Source of the DNA: an uncultured Anaeroplasmataceae bacterium
GTDB taxonomy: Bacteria > Bacillota_I > Bacilli_A > Acholeplasmatales > Anaeroplasmataceae
Length of the DNA: 64,000 bases
Assembly (NCBI GenBank): GCA_910577745.1
Contig: CAJTNG010000004.1
Location: forward strand, 50,891-114,890
Direction of reading: 5' to 3'
Of this stretch, positions 26,774-36,716 are shown piece after piece (the first letter of the stretch is position 1; each line of letters starts with the position of its first letter). A program made the position numbers and the translations under genes. A model generated the notes under the pieces. That model saw only the letters and a list, made by a program, of their open reading frames with translations. It did no database searches and was not told the DNA's origin.

Positions 26774-28078
26774 TTAACAATAATTTTTATCTAATTTAAA
26801 AATGAGATTTACGAGGTCTTTCAAAGCTGCCTCAGCAAATTCTTCTTGATTGGCCATGACACTCACCCTTAACAAATCTTCTGTCCCTGATGCCCGAACA
26901 ATTATCTTACAATCATTTAAAAACTCTTCCTGATAAGCCTTAATTTTTTCTTTTAATTGTTTGTCATCTAATATTTCTCTTTTATGCTTGGCAGAAACAT
27001 TCATTGCCTTATGCGGGTAAAGATGAATCTCATTCTCCCAGTCTTCTAATTCTGTATTTGTCTCTTCTAAAATTTTAAGTAAAAACATAGCTGTTAAAAT
27101 ACCATCTCCCGTATGCAAAAGATTGGGAAGAATGATATGCCCACTACTTTCACCACCAATAGAAAGTTGCTCTTTGGTGAGGGCTTCATAAATGTATTTA
27201 TCTCCTACTTTTGTTTCTACAACATCTATATTTTGGTGATGAAACGCATGAATAATGCCTAAATTACTCATAATGGATAATACAACTTTGTTTTGATGCA
27301 ATTCATTTTTTTCTTTTAAATATTTAGAAATTCCATAAATCAAAACATCCCCATCCACTACATTTCCCTTTCTATCCACACATAATAATCGGTCTCCATC
27401 TCCATCAAAAGCAAACCCCAGGTCACATTGATGCCTTAAAACAATTTTTTGTAAATGTTCTAAATGGGTAGAACCAACGTTTTCATTGATATTATATCCA
27501 TCCGGTTCATTTCCTGTAATAATCAACTGATTCGTTATCAAGCTAAATAGCATAGGGGCGACACAATACGTTGCCCCATTTGCACAGTCTATGGCAATTT
27601 TCTTATGAGAGGAACAAAGATGCTTAGATAAAAATAAATGATATTCTTTGACTAAACTTTTATCATAGAAGCACTGGCCTATTCTCTCATTTTTCAATGG
27701 CAAATTGCCAAAAGAATTCTCTAAAAGGGCCTCCTCTTTTTCAGTCAGTTTATACCCCTGATTCACTATTTTAATTCCATTATCTTGATAAGGATTATGA
27801 GAAGCCGTAATCATAATTCCTGTCATTTTTTTCTTATAAGACAAATAGATAAGTGCAGCTGTAGGAACTATGCCAATATGGATGACATCTAATCCAGCAG
27901 CTAAAGCCCCTGCCGTTATACCGCAAAATAACATATCTTTTGATATTCTTGTATCACATCCAATAAGAACACCCGAATTGCCTAACAATTTTAGACTGCT
28001 TCCTAATGCTGTCAGCAGGGCTAAATTTAATTTTTCGTTTGGAATACCACGGATTCCATCTGTACCAAAATATTTCAT
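26774..28078 (-). CDS. glmM: Phosphoglucosamine mutase GlmM
   Basis: Converts glucosamine-6-P to glucosamine-1-P for peptidoglycan. The phosphoserine loop is ITASHNPYQDNG, the metal loop FAFDGDGDR, the sugar loop GGESSGH and the phosphate loop RASGTEDLLRV. 434 residues, close to the usual 445. It lies 11 nt after the GlmU-like gene, and GlmS is encoded at 50185-51960. Confidence 0.95.
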   Translation of the reverse strand: MKYFGTDGIRGIPNEKLNLALLTALGSSLKLLGNSGVLIGCDTRISKDMLFCGITAGALAAGLDVIHIGIVPTAALIYLSYKKKMTGIMITASHNPYQDNGIKIVNQGYKLTEKEEALLENSFGNLPLKNERIGQCFYDKSLVKEYHLFLSKHLCSSHKKIAIDCANGATYCVAPMLFSLITNQLIITGNEPDGYNINENVGSTHLEHLQKIVLRHQCDLGFAFDGDGDRLLCVDRKGNVVDGDVLIYGISKYLKEKNELHQNKVVLSIMSNLGIIHAFHHQNIDVVETKVGDKYIYEALTKEQLSIGGESSGHIILPNLLHTGDGILTAMFLLKILEETNTELEDWENEIHLYPHKAMNVSAKHKREILDDKQLKEKIKAYQEEFLNDCKIIVRASGTEDLLRVSVMANQEEFAEAALKDLVNLIFKLDKNYC

Positions 28079-28089
28079 TTTTCTACCTT

Positions 28090-29019
28090 CTAGTTTCCAA
28101 GTTTTACTGCAAAAGGTCCCACAATAGTTCCTTCCTTTATACGACTATCTTCTACTATGCTATCTCTTATCCATACATCCTTACAGACAATAGAGTTTTC
28201 TATCGTTGTATTTGGTCCTATTCTTGCTCCTTTGTGAATTCTAGTTTTTCCTAAAATTCGCGTATTTGAAAAAATGGTAACCCGTTCTTCTATGATAACC
28301 TCTGGCCCTATTAAAACCGTTTTGGGATTTTCAAGACGGACACCACGCTTTAGCCATGTATCACAAATTTGTTCTCTAATTCTTTCCTCTGCCAAAACAA
28401 GATCTTTTACATCGCAAATTCCTCTAGCCTTATCTGTGAACATATAAGTGTCTACTTTATACGTTTTAGAAACATATTGAATCAAGTCTATAAAAGAGGA
28501 TTTACCAGATAATAAAAAAGATTTTAAAACTTTATGATTAACACAGAAAATACCACTACTTACTTCATTGATTAATTTTTCTGCCGCTGTGGCATGTTCT
28601 TCCTCAACCACGCTTATAACTCTTCTATTTTTTCTATTTACCCTAACATACCCCAACGGACGATTGAATAACATCGTGCCAAGTGTTAAACTATGATGAT
28701 TTTTTTTATGAATCGTTAAAAGTCCGTTGATCCCCTCAGCGTCTAAAAATAATACATTTGCTGGTATAAACAAAGTAAACCCATCCTCCTTTAATAAATC
28801 CATCATGTCAGCTATTTGTTTCATAGAACATGGCATTTCCTGTTCTGCCTTAGGGAATAGGAAAAAATCTTTTACATCAACCATACAAATCGTCTTATCA
28901 ATTTTCGACTGTGACAAATGGGTAAGAATATAGGACAGTATGGGTTTTCCTAATAGGGATTCCTTGCAATTTACTATAGGAGCTGGATTTGGATTTTCAA
29001 AGACAATGGCATAGTTCAT
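28090..29019 (-). CDS. GlmU-like protein, shortened and lacking the nucleotidyltransferase loop
   Basis: 309 residues against about 456 for GlmU. The middle matches GlmU clearly: LGYVRVNRKNRRVISVVEEEHATAAEKLINEVSSG in pieces, and a left-handed beta-helix start (VEDSRIKEG). Two things are missing. The N-terminal LxxGxGTRM loop is replaced by AIVFENPNPAPI, and the metal Asp segment (GDxPL) by PANVLFL. The C-terminus stops after about four beta-helix coils, before the acetyltransferase active site. It is probably catalytically dead or altered. Start at the ATG at 29019 (GAGGAG 7 nt upstream) rather than a TTG at 29034. Confidence 0.8.
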   Translation of the reverse strand: MNYAIVFENPNPAPIVNCKESLLGKPILSYILTHLSQSKIDKTICMVDVKDFFLFPKAEQEMPCSMKQIADMMDLLKEDGFTLFIPANVLFLDAEGINGLLTIHKKNHHSLTLGTMLFNRPLGYVRVNRKNRRVISVVEEEHATAAEKLINEVSSGIFCVNHKVLKSFLLSGKSSFIDLIQYVSKTYKVDTYMFTDKARGICDVKDLVLAEERIREQICDTWLKRGVRLENPKTVLIGPEVIIEERVTIFSNTRILGKTRIHKGARIGPNTTIENSIVCKDVWIRDSIVEDSRIKEGTIVGPFAVKLGN

Positions 29020-29082
29020 AGCAACACTCCTCAATTCATTTTATGAGAAGAATTATTTTTTCATAACAATTATTTAAATTTG

Positions 29083-29091
29083 TGGTAAAAT
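29083..29091 (+). promoter_or_regulatory. Extended -10 element for the U32 gene
   Basis: Reads TGGTAAAAT, 18 nt before the ATG at 29109. A weak -35 (ATAACA) is 17 nt upstream. A GGTGATG ribosome site follows. Confidence 0.4.
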
Positions 29092-29108
29092 GGGTATGGT
29101 GATGTAAA

Positions 29109-31352
29109 ATGAGTGAACTTTTAGCTCCTGCAGGAAGCTTTGAAGCTTTGGTTGCAGCAATTTCTAATGGTGCAGATGCGATATATTTGGGGATGAAGCA
29201 GTTTGGTGCGAGAGCCTATGCTTCAAACTTTGATACCGATCATCTGAAATCAGCCATTGAATATGCACATTTGAGAAATGTGAAAATCTATGTAACAATG
29301 AATACCATCGTTTTTGAAGACGAATTGGAAGCCATGAAACAGATGATTGATGCTTTGTATACTGCTCGAGTAGATGGCGTCATTATTCAGGATTTGGCAG
29401 TTTTCGAATATGTGGTGCAGACTTATCCTGATTTAGAAGCGCATTGTTCTACCCAAATGGGAATTGATGATGCTGAAGGAACACTTCTTTTTAAGGAACT
29501 CGGTGCAAAACGTGTTGTATTATCCCGAGAAGTCCCAATCTCAAAAGTAAAAGAAATTAAAAAAATCGTGAAATTGCCTTTAGAAATATTCATTCATGGG
29601 GCTTTATGTGTATCCTACTCTGGAAACTGTCTTATGTCTGGCTTGATTGGATTTCGCAGTGGAAACCGTGGGAGATGCGTGGGTTCCTGTAGAAAGCCTT
29701 ATACGTTAATTGATGAAACTAATGCTATAACTTATACTTCTTGTTATCTGTTATCGATGAAGGATTTAAATACAATTGATCAGGTTGATCAATATAAAGA
29801 CATTGATTCTTTGAAAATTGAGGGAAGAATGAAAGAACCTGCTTATGTGGCAAATGTAGTCTCTGCTTATAGAAAAGCCTTAGATGGAACCATAACAAAA
29901 ACAGAGAAAGATAATCTGACAAAAACATTCCATAGAACGTTTACGAAAGGCTATCTATTCGGAGAAGATAAAAAAAACATAACCAATATAACTCGACCAA
30001 ATAACTTCGGTTATCCCATTGGAACCATTGCCTCCAAAAGTGAATTGGGATATAAAATTCATTTAGAGGATGTATTAAATCAAAATGATATCATTCGAAT
30101 AGACCATAATGGAGAAGATGTAAATCTTACCGTTGTAAAAATGTATGATGCAAAGAAAAACTATATAAATTCTTCTTCTACGTCCTGTTATATTCAAATC
30201 AAAGAGGATTTGTCCATCGGAGATATCGTTTACAAAACCAAGGATGTTAAATTTTATGAAACCATTCAAAAAAGCTATCCCAAAGAATACAAAAGATTTC
30301 CAATTCATCTCATCGTATCTGCATTTGAGAAGCAACCCCTTATCATTCATGCCACTGTAGAACATACACAAATTACTTATGAATCCAAAGAACTTTTAGA
30401 GCTTGCAAGAACCAATGCGACTACAGATGAGACATTTAAAACGCAATTTAACCGTCTTATGGATACTGTATATGCTTTAGACAGTTTAGAATTTTATCAT
30501 GATGAAGTTTACATTCCCGCAAAGCTTATCAATGAAGCCAGAAGAAATATCGTGGAACAGCTCAACGAAAAAAGACTATTCCGTCAAGAGAATAGACTCC
30601 CTAAAAAAGTGTTACCTAAACTTCACTTTGCAAAGAAAAATCCCACATTAGCGGTTTATGCAACAACGCAAGAACAATATGAAGCGGCAAAAGAATGTGG
30701 AATAGAGTTGATTTATACGGAGAAAAATACGATACGGAGAAATGCGACGCAATACCCTCCTAAAACAGGTCCTTTGTTAATTGGGGGATATGGCGGGCTC
30801 TATTCCTATCGTTCTTCTAACGAAATAACGACTGATTTCTCATTAAATGTTGTTAACTCTGAAGCGGTATATAAATTACATGCTTTAGGAGTACATAGAG
30901 TTACATTATCCCATGAGATGAACAAAACCCAAATTCTTCAGTTGATTGAAAATTATAAAAAACAAAATGATGGTCTACCTAATCTAGAACTCATAGTCTA
31001 TGGTCATACACATCTTCTTTTTACCAAATACTGTCCTTTAAAAAAATACAATTTATGTAACAGTTGTAAAAAGAATCAATACTATTTAAAAGATGAATAC
31101 GAAAAATTCCCAGTGATTAGTCATACGGATTGTACGACCACTTTACTCAATGGCAAAATATTGAACTTGATAGATGATATTAATACCATAGAGGACATAT
31201 CTGTTTTCCGCTTACAATTTACAATAGAGTCTAAAGAGGAAACAAAAGAGATTATTGAAATGTTTAAAGATAGATTAGCACATAAAACTACAAATAAATT
31301 ATTTTCAAAAGAAACCAACACTAGAGGACATTTTAATAAAGAAATATTATAA
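29109..31352 (+). CDS. Peptidase U32 family protein, RlhA-like
   Basis: 747 residues. The U32 barrel starts LLAPAGSFEALVAAISNGADAIY, in pieces as in the family, and contains the Cys-rich segment HGALCVSYSGNC ... GRCVGSCR (about 165-195). Those cysteines are typical of U32 proteins that handle an Fe-S cluster. A DUF3656-like middle and a C-terminal part with a second Cys cluster (KYCPLKKYNLCNSCKKN) follow. The best-known relative, RlhA, is needed for 5-hydroxycytidine in 23S rRNA; the protease annotation is historical. Specific target here is inferred, not shown. Confidence 0.85.
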   Translation: MSELLAPAGSFEALVAAISNGADAIYLGMKQFGARAYASNFDTDHLKSAIEYAHLRNVKIYVTMNTIVFEDELEAMKQMIDALYTARVDGVIIQDLAVFEYVVQTYPDLEAHCSTQMGIDDAEGTLLFKELGAKRVVLSREVPISKVKEIKKIVKLPLEIFIHGALCVSYSGNCLMSGLIGFRSGNRGRCVGSCRKPYTLIDETNAITYTSCYLLSMKDLNTIDQVDQYKDIDSLKIEGRMKEPAYVANVVSAYRKALDGTITKTEKDNLTKTFHRTFTKGYLFGEDKKNITNITRPNNFGYPIGTIASKSELGYKIHLEDVLNQNDIIRIDHNGEDVNLTVVKMYDAKKNYINSSSTSCYIQIKEDLSIGDIVYKTKDVKFYETIQKSYPKEYKRFPIHLIVSAFEKQPLIIHATVEHTQITYESKELLELARTNATTDETFKTQFNRLMDTVYALDSLEFYHDEVYIPAKLINEARRNIVEQLNEKRLFRQENRLPKKVLPKLHFAKKNPTLAVYATTQEQYEAAKECGIELIYTEKNTIRRNATQYPPKTGPLLIGGYGGLYSYRSSNEITTDFSLNVVNSEAVYKLHALGVHRVTLSHEMNKTQILQLIENYKKQNDGLPNLELIVYGHTHLLFTKYCPLKKYNLCNSCKKNQYYLKDEYEKFPVISHTDCTTTLLNGKILNLIDDINTIEDISVFRLQFTIESKEETKEIIEMFKDRLAHKTTNKLFSKETNTRGHFNKEIL

Positions 31353-31382
31353 AAAAATGGTCAAAATATTTGACCATTTTTA
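31351..31382. terminator. Bidirectional terminator
   Basis: Stem TGGTCAAA/TTTGACCA (31358-31365 / 31369-31376) with a 3-nt loop, flanked by A and T runs on both sides. It serves the U32 gene (plus) and the ECF S-component gene (minus). Confidence 0.85.
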
Positions 31383-31383
31383 T

Positions 31384-32151
31384 TTATTCTTCAGATATAT
31401 CATCATATTTGAGGTATCCTTTGGTTGCGTTATAAAGTGGATAAAATATAATTGCACTTAAAATACAAGTTAGACCAGCCGTGATAGCAACTGAAGGCAA
31501 ACTGCTCAAGGCATACAAATAAGCAGCATCAAAACTGGTATATTTACTCTCAATCCAATAATACAAAAGAGCTTTAATATAAATTTCTCCAAACATATTG
31601 AAGAGTATACCCAAGGCTACAGCTGTTAAAGCAACTTTAGAAATTCTATTTAATTTACGGTCAAACAGGAGGACAAGGATGAACAGTACAACTACGAGTC
31701 CTAAAAATATAGGAACTGTATAATGTATGTCTATATGCTTTTGAGAAACATCTATCCCTCCTAAAGCACACCCTGTTACTGCAAGGGCAAAAGCTATGCT
31801 AAATATAATGGTTAATCCTATATTTAACACCTTTAGATTCCACTTTCTTTTCAACAAGAATCTAAAACTATATCCTATAATCATACCCATCATAAATTTT
31901 AAAATTAAAGTTCTAACCACACCTGCACTAAATCCACCATAATAGGCAATATCCGCAAGTCCCATTCCTAAAGACCCAGAAATTCCACCAATCAAACCAC
32001 CACACAGCAAAGAAGCAATAACACAGATAAAGTTTCCTAAATGAATCATGCCAGCAGGTAGCTGGATTTTGATATAGACACCAACAAAAGATAAAGCTGA
32101 AAATAAAGCTGTTAATATCATTTTATAAAGTAGTTTATTATTTTTTCCCAT
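31384..32151 (-). CDS. ECF transporter S-component (substrate unknown)
   Basis: 255 residues with about six hydrophobic helices. The first half has the S-component pattern: ALFSALSFVGVYIKIQLPAG, HLGNFICVIASLLCGG and GGISGSLGMGLADIAYYGG, in pieces. The segment is similar to the ECF riboflavin-type (PF07155-like) group, but the substrate cannot be decided. It would dock on the EcfA1A2T module at 3.9-6.5 kb. Start at the ATG at 32151. Its AAGGAGG (32157-32164) overlaps the stop of the upstream helicase gene, so the pair is translationally linked. Confidence 0.82.
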   Translation of the reverse strand: MGKNNKLLYKMILTALFSALSFVGVYIKIQLPAGMIHLGNFICVIASLLCGGLIGGISGSLGMGLADIAYYGGFSAGVVRTLILKFMMGMIIGYSFRFLLKRKWNLKVLNIGLTIIFSIAFALAVTGCALGGIDVSQKHIDIHYTVPIFLGLVVVLFILVLLFDRKLNRISKVALTAVALGILFNMFGEIYIKALLYYWIESKYTSFDAAYLYALSSLPSVAITAGLTCILSAIIFYPLYNATKGYLKYDDISEE

Positions 32152-32162
32152 ACATTCCCTCC

Positions 32163-35100
32163 TTAAACATACAGACAATCCTGCCTTTCTATCACTTGAC
32201 CATCAAGCTTTAAAAATACTAGCGCATGCTCTAGATGCTCCATAGTATTTTCACTCATTCTGCTATATCCCAATAAGGATGTAACGCGTTTAAAACAACC
32301 CTCTTTGGTAATTCCATTGCTCATTTTAACCACCTTATATATGGCATCCTTAAGTTCTAATGGATGAATTTGATCTATCATACGATTACTTGAAAGTCTA
32401 AGTTCCATAGAAGTAATAGGATGTGTAGATAAAAAGCAATCGTCTTTAAAAAGAGATAATTCTTTTATATCGGCTTCAAAATATTCTCTCACAAGATTTG
32501 TCACTTTTGTTCTGCCATAAATAAAACAAATCCGTTTTAAAAGATATTCTATATGGATAGGCTCTTCCTTACAAATGATATGATGAATCAATTCTGTAGA
32601 AGATATCTGATTATATAGCTTGTGAATCTCTTCATCACTCACATAAGGATAGTCTGCAAAACTATCATCGAAAGCATCCTCTTTTTCTAAAAGTAAGCTT
32701 TGTTTCTTCTCAACTTCCACAGCATCTGGCATAGTTCCATAAAAACAATCCTTTAAAAATTTTTGTAGTTTTTCTTTTTCCAACCGTTCTTGATGAATCC
32801 ATAAAGTAGAAAAAATTCGATAAAACTGCCAGCCCAACCGATTTAATAGTCTTTCCTGCAATGCGTTTGCATCACTACAATTACCAATTAAATAGGAGGG
32901 ACCATCTAACATAATGGCAATAGAGCGGTGGTTATGTTTCACTGAAATATCAATTTTAAAGCTAGAGGTTCCAACCCTTGTTTCTACCATATATCCCTCT
33001 TTCTTTAAGAATTCAGCAACAGAATTCAAAACACCATCCCCTGTATTTTCTGTTAGGTGTTTAGGTGTAGTGATAGATTCTGCATATTCTAAATATTTTT
33101 TTAGTAGTGTTACTCCCACAGACTCTGTATTCTCTAATTTTATATCACTAGCATGAATAGAACTTACCAAACAAATATTTTCTTTCGCACGTGTGATAGC
33201 TACATTTAATCTTCTTTCTCCGCCTAAATTATTTAAAGGTCCAAATCTTTGATAAAACTTATGTTCTGCAGTATATCCATAACAAATACTAAAAAGGATA
33301 ACATCTCTTTCATCTCCCTGAACAGATTCTAAATTTTTGACAAAGAATGGTTCTGGTTTGTTTTCCTCAAAGAAAAATTTCAAATCTTCTTGTTCTTCTA
33401 AAGGCTCTAGCATGTCCATAATCAAGTCCGCCTGTGCTTTAGAAAAAGCCACAACACCTAAAGATTGATTTGGTTTTGCTTTGATGTGATTTTCTATAAG
33501 TTTTATAATGGCTTTAGCCTCAACTTCATTTGTTCGTTCCTTTACTTCATAGGTACCATTTACAAAATGGAAATCCACACCAAAGCCAGGTGTATGAGGC
33601 TTTGCTTGTGGTATTGTAATTAATCTTCCATCATAAAAGTTATGATTAGAAAAGGCAATCAGCTCCTCACTTCTACTTCTATAATGCCAGTTTAAACGTT
33701 TTGTTGCAAAAACAGAACTCCCTTTATCTAAAATAGATTCTATATCATTTTCATAATCTTCCTCATCTTCTACGGCACTGGTAAAGAACATCGATGGTGG
33801 CATTTGCTTGCTGTCCCCTATAATGATACACTGCTTCGCACGATAAATTGCCCCTAAGGCATCCCAAGAAAAGACCTGTGAGGCTTCATCGAAAATGACA
33901 GTATCAAATAAATCTGCATGATTGCTTAAGTAGGTGGATACGGATAGTGGACTCATTAAAAAAATAGGTTTTATATCCAGAATCAAATCCGATAATTCTT
34001 CTAACAATACACGGATAGGCTTTTGCTTACGACTTTTATTAAATTCTTTCACCAGTATGGAAAACTTAGAACCAATTAAAATACTTTCATCTGGTCTTAA
34101 ATTCGACAGTTTTGAAATAATAAAGGCTTTATTCGTTTCTAGGTGATAGCGATCCAACTCTTTAAATCTGGATAAAATAGCATCCACTCCCAACCCTGAA
34201 AACTCTCGTAGTATAGGCTGTTGTTCTACTTCGAATAATATTGTAGCCTGCCAAAAATTTCTCTCGTAACATGCACTCCACTTTGTAACATTTAGATTTT
34301 CCTCAATCGCTTGATCCACAAAAGACAAAATTCCTCTTTTTTCAAACTGCGCGATAATCTCAAGTTGCTGTGCATGAAGTTCTAACAGTTCAAGAGAATC
34401 CAGCATATCACTAAATTTCAGATATAAATCTTTAATATCCTGATCAATCAGTTCAATAATTTGAGTATCGAATTTATCTGTAAATTCTGTTAAAGAAATC
34501 GTATTTATTTTTTTAAAATATACAACAATGTCGATAATTCTCTTTTTTAATTCGATATAAGACTCCCTAGTTAAAGCTAAATCAAAGGACAATGCATCAA
34601 ACTTTAATGCATCTTCATAGATCAGCTTATAGTCCTTATAATGAAAGTTTTCAGGCAACATTGTCTTTGTCTTATTTAAAATATTCCACTGCTTCTGATA
34701 TTCTATAGCTTCTTTTAATTTTATAATTAGATCTGCATCCTTCATTTTAAATTTTGCATAGGAGCGTAACTCTTTTCTTAATGCATAAAATGATTTAGAA
34801 AAGTACTTGAAAACAGACTTACTTTTTTGTTCAAAACGCAAAGTAAGTTCTTCTAAAGGAAGTTTAATTATTTTAAGATCTAAAAACTTGTTTAATGTAG
34901 ATTTCGATGTTTTTTCATAAGCGGATAAATACTTGTTTAAAAGCTTTGTAAGTTGACTTCTTTTATCTTTAATAAATAATTCTGGAAGAAAATGATTTAA
35001 TTGCAGAATCATATCCAGTTTAGGCATAATTTCAACAATATCACGATAGCTTTTCATAGATACAGGGATACAATAAGATATCCCCTTTGATACTTCTTGT

Positions 35101-36578
35101 AAATTTTTATAAAATTCGTATAACGCAACGAAGTCATGTTTTGCATGATATTTCATATAAAAAACATCTTTACAAGTAAATCCATAGAACGGACCTCTAT
35201 GATAATCTGAACCTAAAGATTTGGATAACATACTATATTGCATAAAAAGATGCTTTATGTCCTCTAAATCCTGATAGGTGAATTCCTGTATATTCTGAAT
35301 GGGATAGGTCAAAGCAGAATCAGCGAGTTTTTTATAATTTCCATAGACCTCATACATCGTCAGATTGAGATGTGGAATCTTACGATGCAAACAACTTCTA
35401 TACTCTAATAGTTTTTCCTCTAAAAAAGCATATTCATGTTTTATATTATCCAAATCACTTTTAATGTCATATCGAGGAAGTGTAGCTGTCTTATAAAGTT
35501 CATCAATAAAATCTTTTTTATTGGCTTTATGGGAATGGAGTTCTAACGCAAAGCTCTCTAATCCAGCTCTTTTTAAATTTTCATAAACCACATTCAAAGC
35601 GGCCTGTTTTTCAGAAACAAAAAGAACTTTCTTTCCGCTGGCAATTAAAGAAGCTATCATATTCGTAATAGTCTGACTTTTTCCCGTCCCTGGAGGACCT
35701 TGTAAAACGAAAGATTCCCCATTAGAGGCATCCTGAATTGCTTTTATTTGAGATTCATCAGCATCCACCACTGGAAATATCGGTTGTAATTCAGATACAA
35801 CATCGTCAATTTCGGCATTTCCTAATAGTCTCTTAATGTTTGCACTCTGAAGGATAATTTCTGTATTCTCATTTAAATCATGAAACATATTCATCTTTAA
35901 AAAAGAATAAATCCCAATGGTTATTGTAAAAGATAGTTGCATCTCATTGGAGGCTAATAGGTTGGATGTTTTACTAAAATACTCCTGCAGTGTAGATTCA
36001 TTTTCTACAAAAGGATCTACTTTGACCTTATACTCCGTTTCAAATAAATAAGCTAGCGTAGGGTTTAAAATGATTTCATCTTCATATTCTTTAATTTTAA
36101 AGTTACTGAAATCAAATTGCAATGGAATCAACAATAAAGGAGCATCATAACTTTCTTTTTTTTGAACATATCTCACCATTCCAAATGTCATATAAAGCGT
36201 GTTAATTCCCTTTTCCATTAAAGTATTCTTATATTCTCTATGTATAACCTTCAAGATTTTATTTAACGAAAATCCTTTTTTATAACATAAAACATCATTT
36301 GCTTTTACTAGGGGAAGGGCAATATCCTTTACCTTGCCCTTAGAATACTCCTCAATACCTTCTTCTGTTCCCTCTATGGTTTTATTATATTTTTGTAAAA
36401 CAGGGTCAAGCTGAAAAATAGATAATGGCATACCACTAGAAATCTTTTCAAAAAGTTCTTCAAAATTATCATTTAAAACTTCTATACTTCTATAGCCTGT
36501 AGGTTTATAATTTAACAATCTGTTTCGTTTTCCTAAATCTAACAGATGCAAACTTATATCCTTTAGTTTTTGTTTCAC
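32163..36578 (-). CDS. DUF4011 - superfamily I helicase - DUF559 nuclease-like - DUF3320 protein
   Basis: About 1471 residues. DUF4011 is N-terminal (LLDLGKRNRLLNY). The helicase has Walker A GPPGTGKSQT (about 298), DEAS (about 900), GDSKQMPPS, WHYRSRSEELI, VQGDERDVI and NVAITRAKE (about 1130). Next comes a DUF559/Vsr-like fold (about 1190-1250: FKIDISV, IMLDGPSY, LGWQFYRIFSTLW), where the usual Glu of IECDG is Met. A DUF3320-like tail (about 1320-1471) ends the protein. This architecture is known from defence islands. GTG start at 36578 chosen for its GGTGGTGA site. Confidence 0.85.
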   Translation of the reverse strand: MKQKLKDISLHLLDLGKRNRLLNYKPTGYRSIEVLNDNFEELFEKISSGMPLSIFQLDPVLQKYNKTIEGTEEGIEEYSKGKVKDIALPLVKANDVLCYKKGFSLNKILKVIHREYKNTLMEKGINTLYMTFGMVRYVQKKESYDAPLLLIPLQFDFSNFKIKEYEDEIILNPTLAYLFETEYKVKVDPFVENESTLQEYFSKTSNLLASNEMQLSFTITIGIYSFLKMNMFHDLNENTEIILQSANIKRLLGNAEIDDVVSELQPIFPVVDADESQIKAIQDASNGESFVLQGPPGTGKSQTITNMIASLIASGKKVLFVSEKQAALNVVYENLKRAGLESFALELHSHKANKKDFIDELYKTATLPRYDIKSDLDNIKHEYAFLEEKLLEYRSCLHRKIPHLNLTMYEVYGNYKKLADSALTYPIQNIQEFTYQDLEDIKHLFMQYSMLSKSLGSDYHRGPFYGFTCKDVFYMKYHAKHDFVALYEFYKNLQEVSKGISYCIPVSMKSYRDIVEIMPKLDMILQLNHFLPELFIKDKRSQLTKLLNKYLSAYEKTSKSTLNKFLDLKIIKLPLEELTLRFEQKSKSVFKYFSKSFYALRKELRSYAKFKMKDADLIIKLKEAIEYQKQWNILNKTKTMLPENFHYKDYKLIYEDALKFDALSFDLALTRESYIELKKRIIDIVVYFKKINTISLTEFTDKFDTQIIELIDQDIKDLYLKFSDMLDSLELLELHAQQLEIIAQFEKRGILSFVDQAIEENLNVTKWSACYERNFWQATILFEVEQQPILREFSGLGVDAILSRFKELDRYHLETNKAFIISKLSNLRPDESILIGSKFSILVKEFNKSRKQKPIRVLLEELSDLILDIKPIFLMSPLSVSTYLSNHADLFDTVIFDEASQVFSWDALGAIYRAKQCIIIGDSKQMPPSMFFTSAVEDEEDYENDIESILDKGSSVFATKRLNWHYRSRSEELIAFSNHNFYDGRLITIPQAKPHTPGFGVDFHFVNGTYEVKERTNEVEAKAIIKLIENHIKAKPNQSLGVVAFSKAQADLIMDMLEPLEEQEDLKFFFEENKPEPFFVKNLESVQGDERDVILFSICYGYTAEHKFYQRFGPLNNLGGERRLNVAITRAKENICLVSSIHASDIKLENTESVGVTLLKKYLEYAESITTPKHLTENTGDGVLNSVAEFLKKEGYMVETRVGTSSFKIDISVKHNHRSIAIMLDGPSYLIGNCSDANALQERLLNRLGWQFYRIFSTLWIHQERLEKEKLQKFLKDCFYGTMPDAVEVEKKQSLLLEKEDAFDDSFADYPYVSDEEIHKLYNQISSTELIHHIICKEEPIHIEYLLKRICFIYGRTKVTNLVREYFEADIKELSLFKDDCFLSTHPITSMELRLSSNRMIDQIHPLELKDAIYKVVKMSNGITKEGCFKRVTSLLGYSRMSENTMEHLEHALVFLKLDGQVIERQDCLYV

Positions 36579-36639
36579 AAAAATCACCACCTATTTATTA
36601 TTATAACATTAAGTAATTAAATTAAAAATAAAAATGTTG

Positions 36640-36697
36640 CCTATAAAATAAAAACCCTTAAGTCTTTCTAGATTTCTCTAGTCCAACTTTGAGGGTT
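36640..36697 (-). terminator. Terminator of the first DegV gene
   Basis: Outer pairing AACCCT (36653-36658) with AGGGTT (36692-36697), inner CTAGA/TCTAG pairing, then TTTTTATTTT on the minus strand. It lies 19 nt after the stop codon. Confidence 0.65.
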
Positions 36698-36716
36698 AAG
36701 TACATAGCTTTTACCT

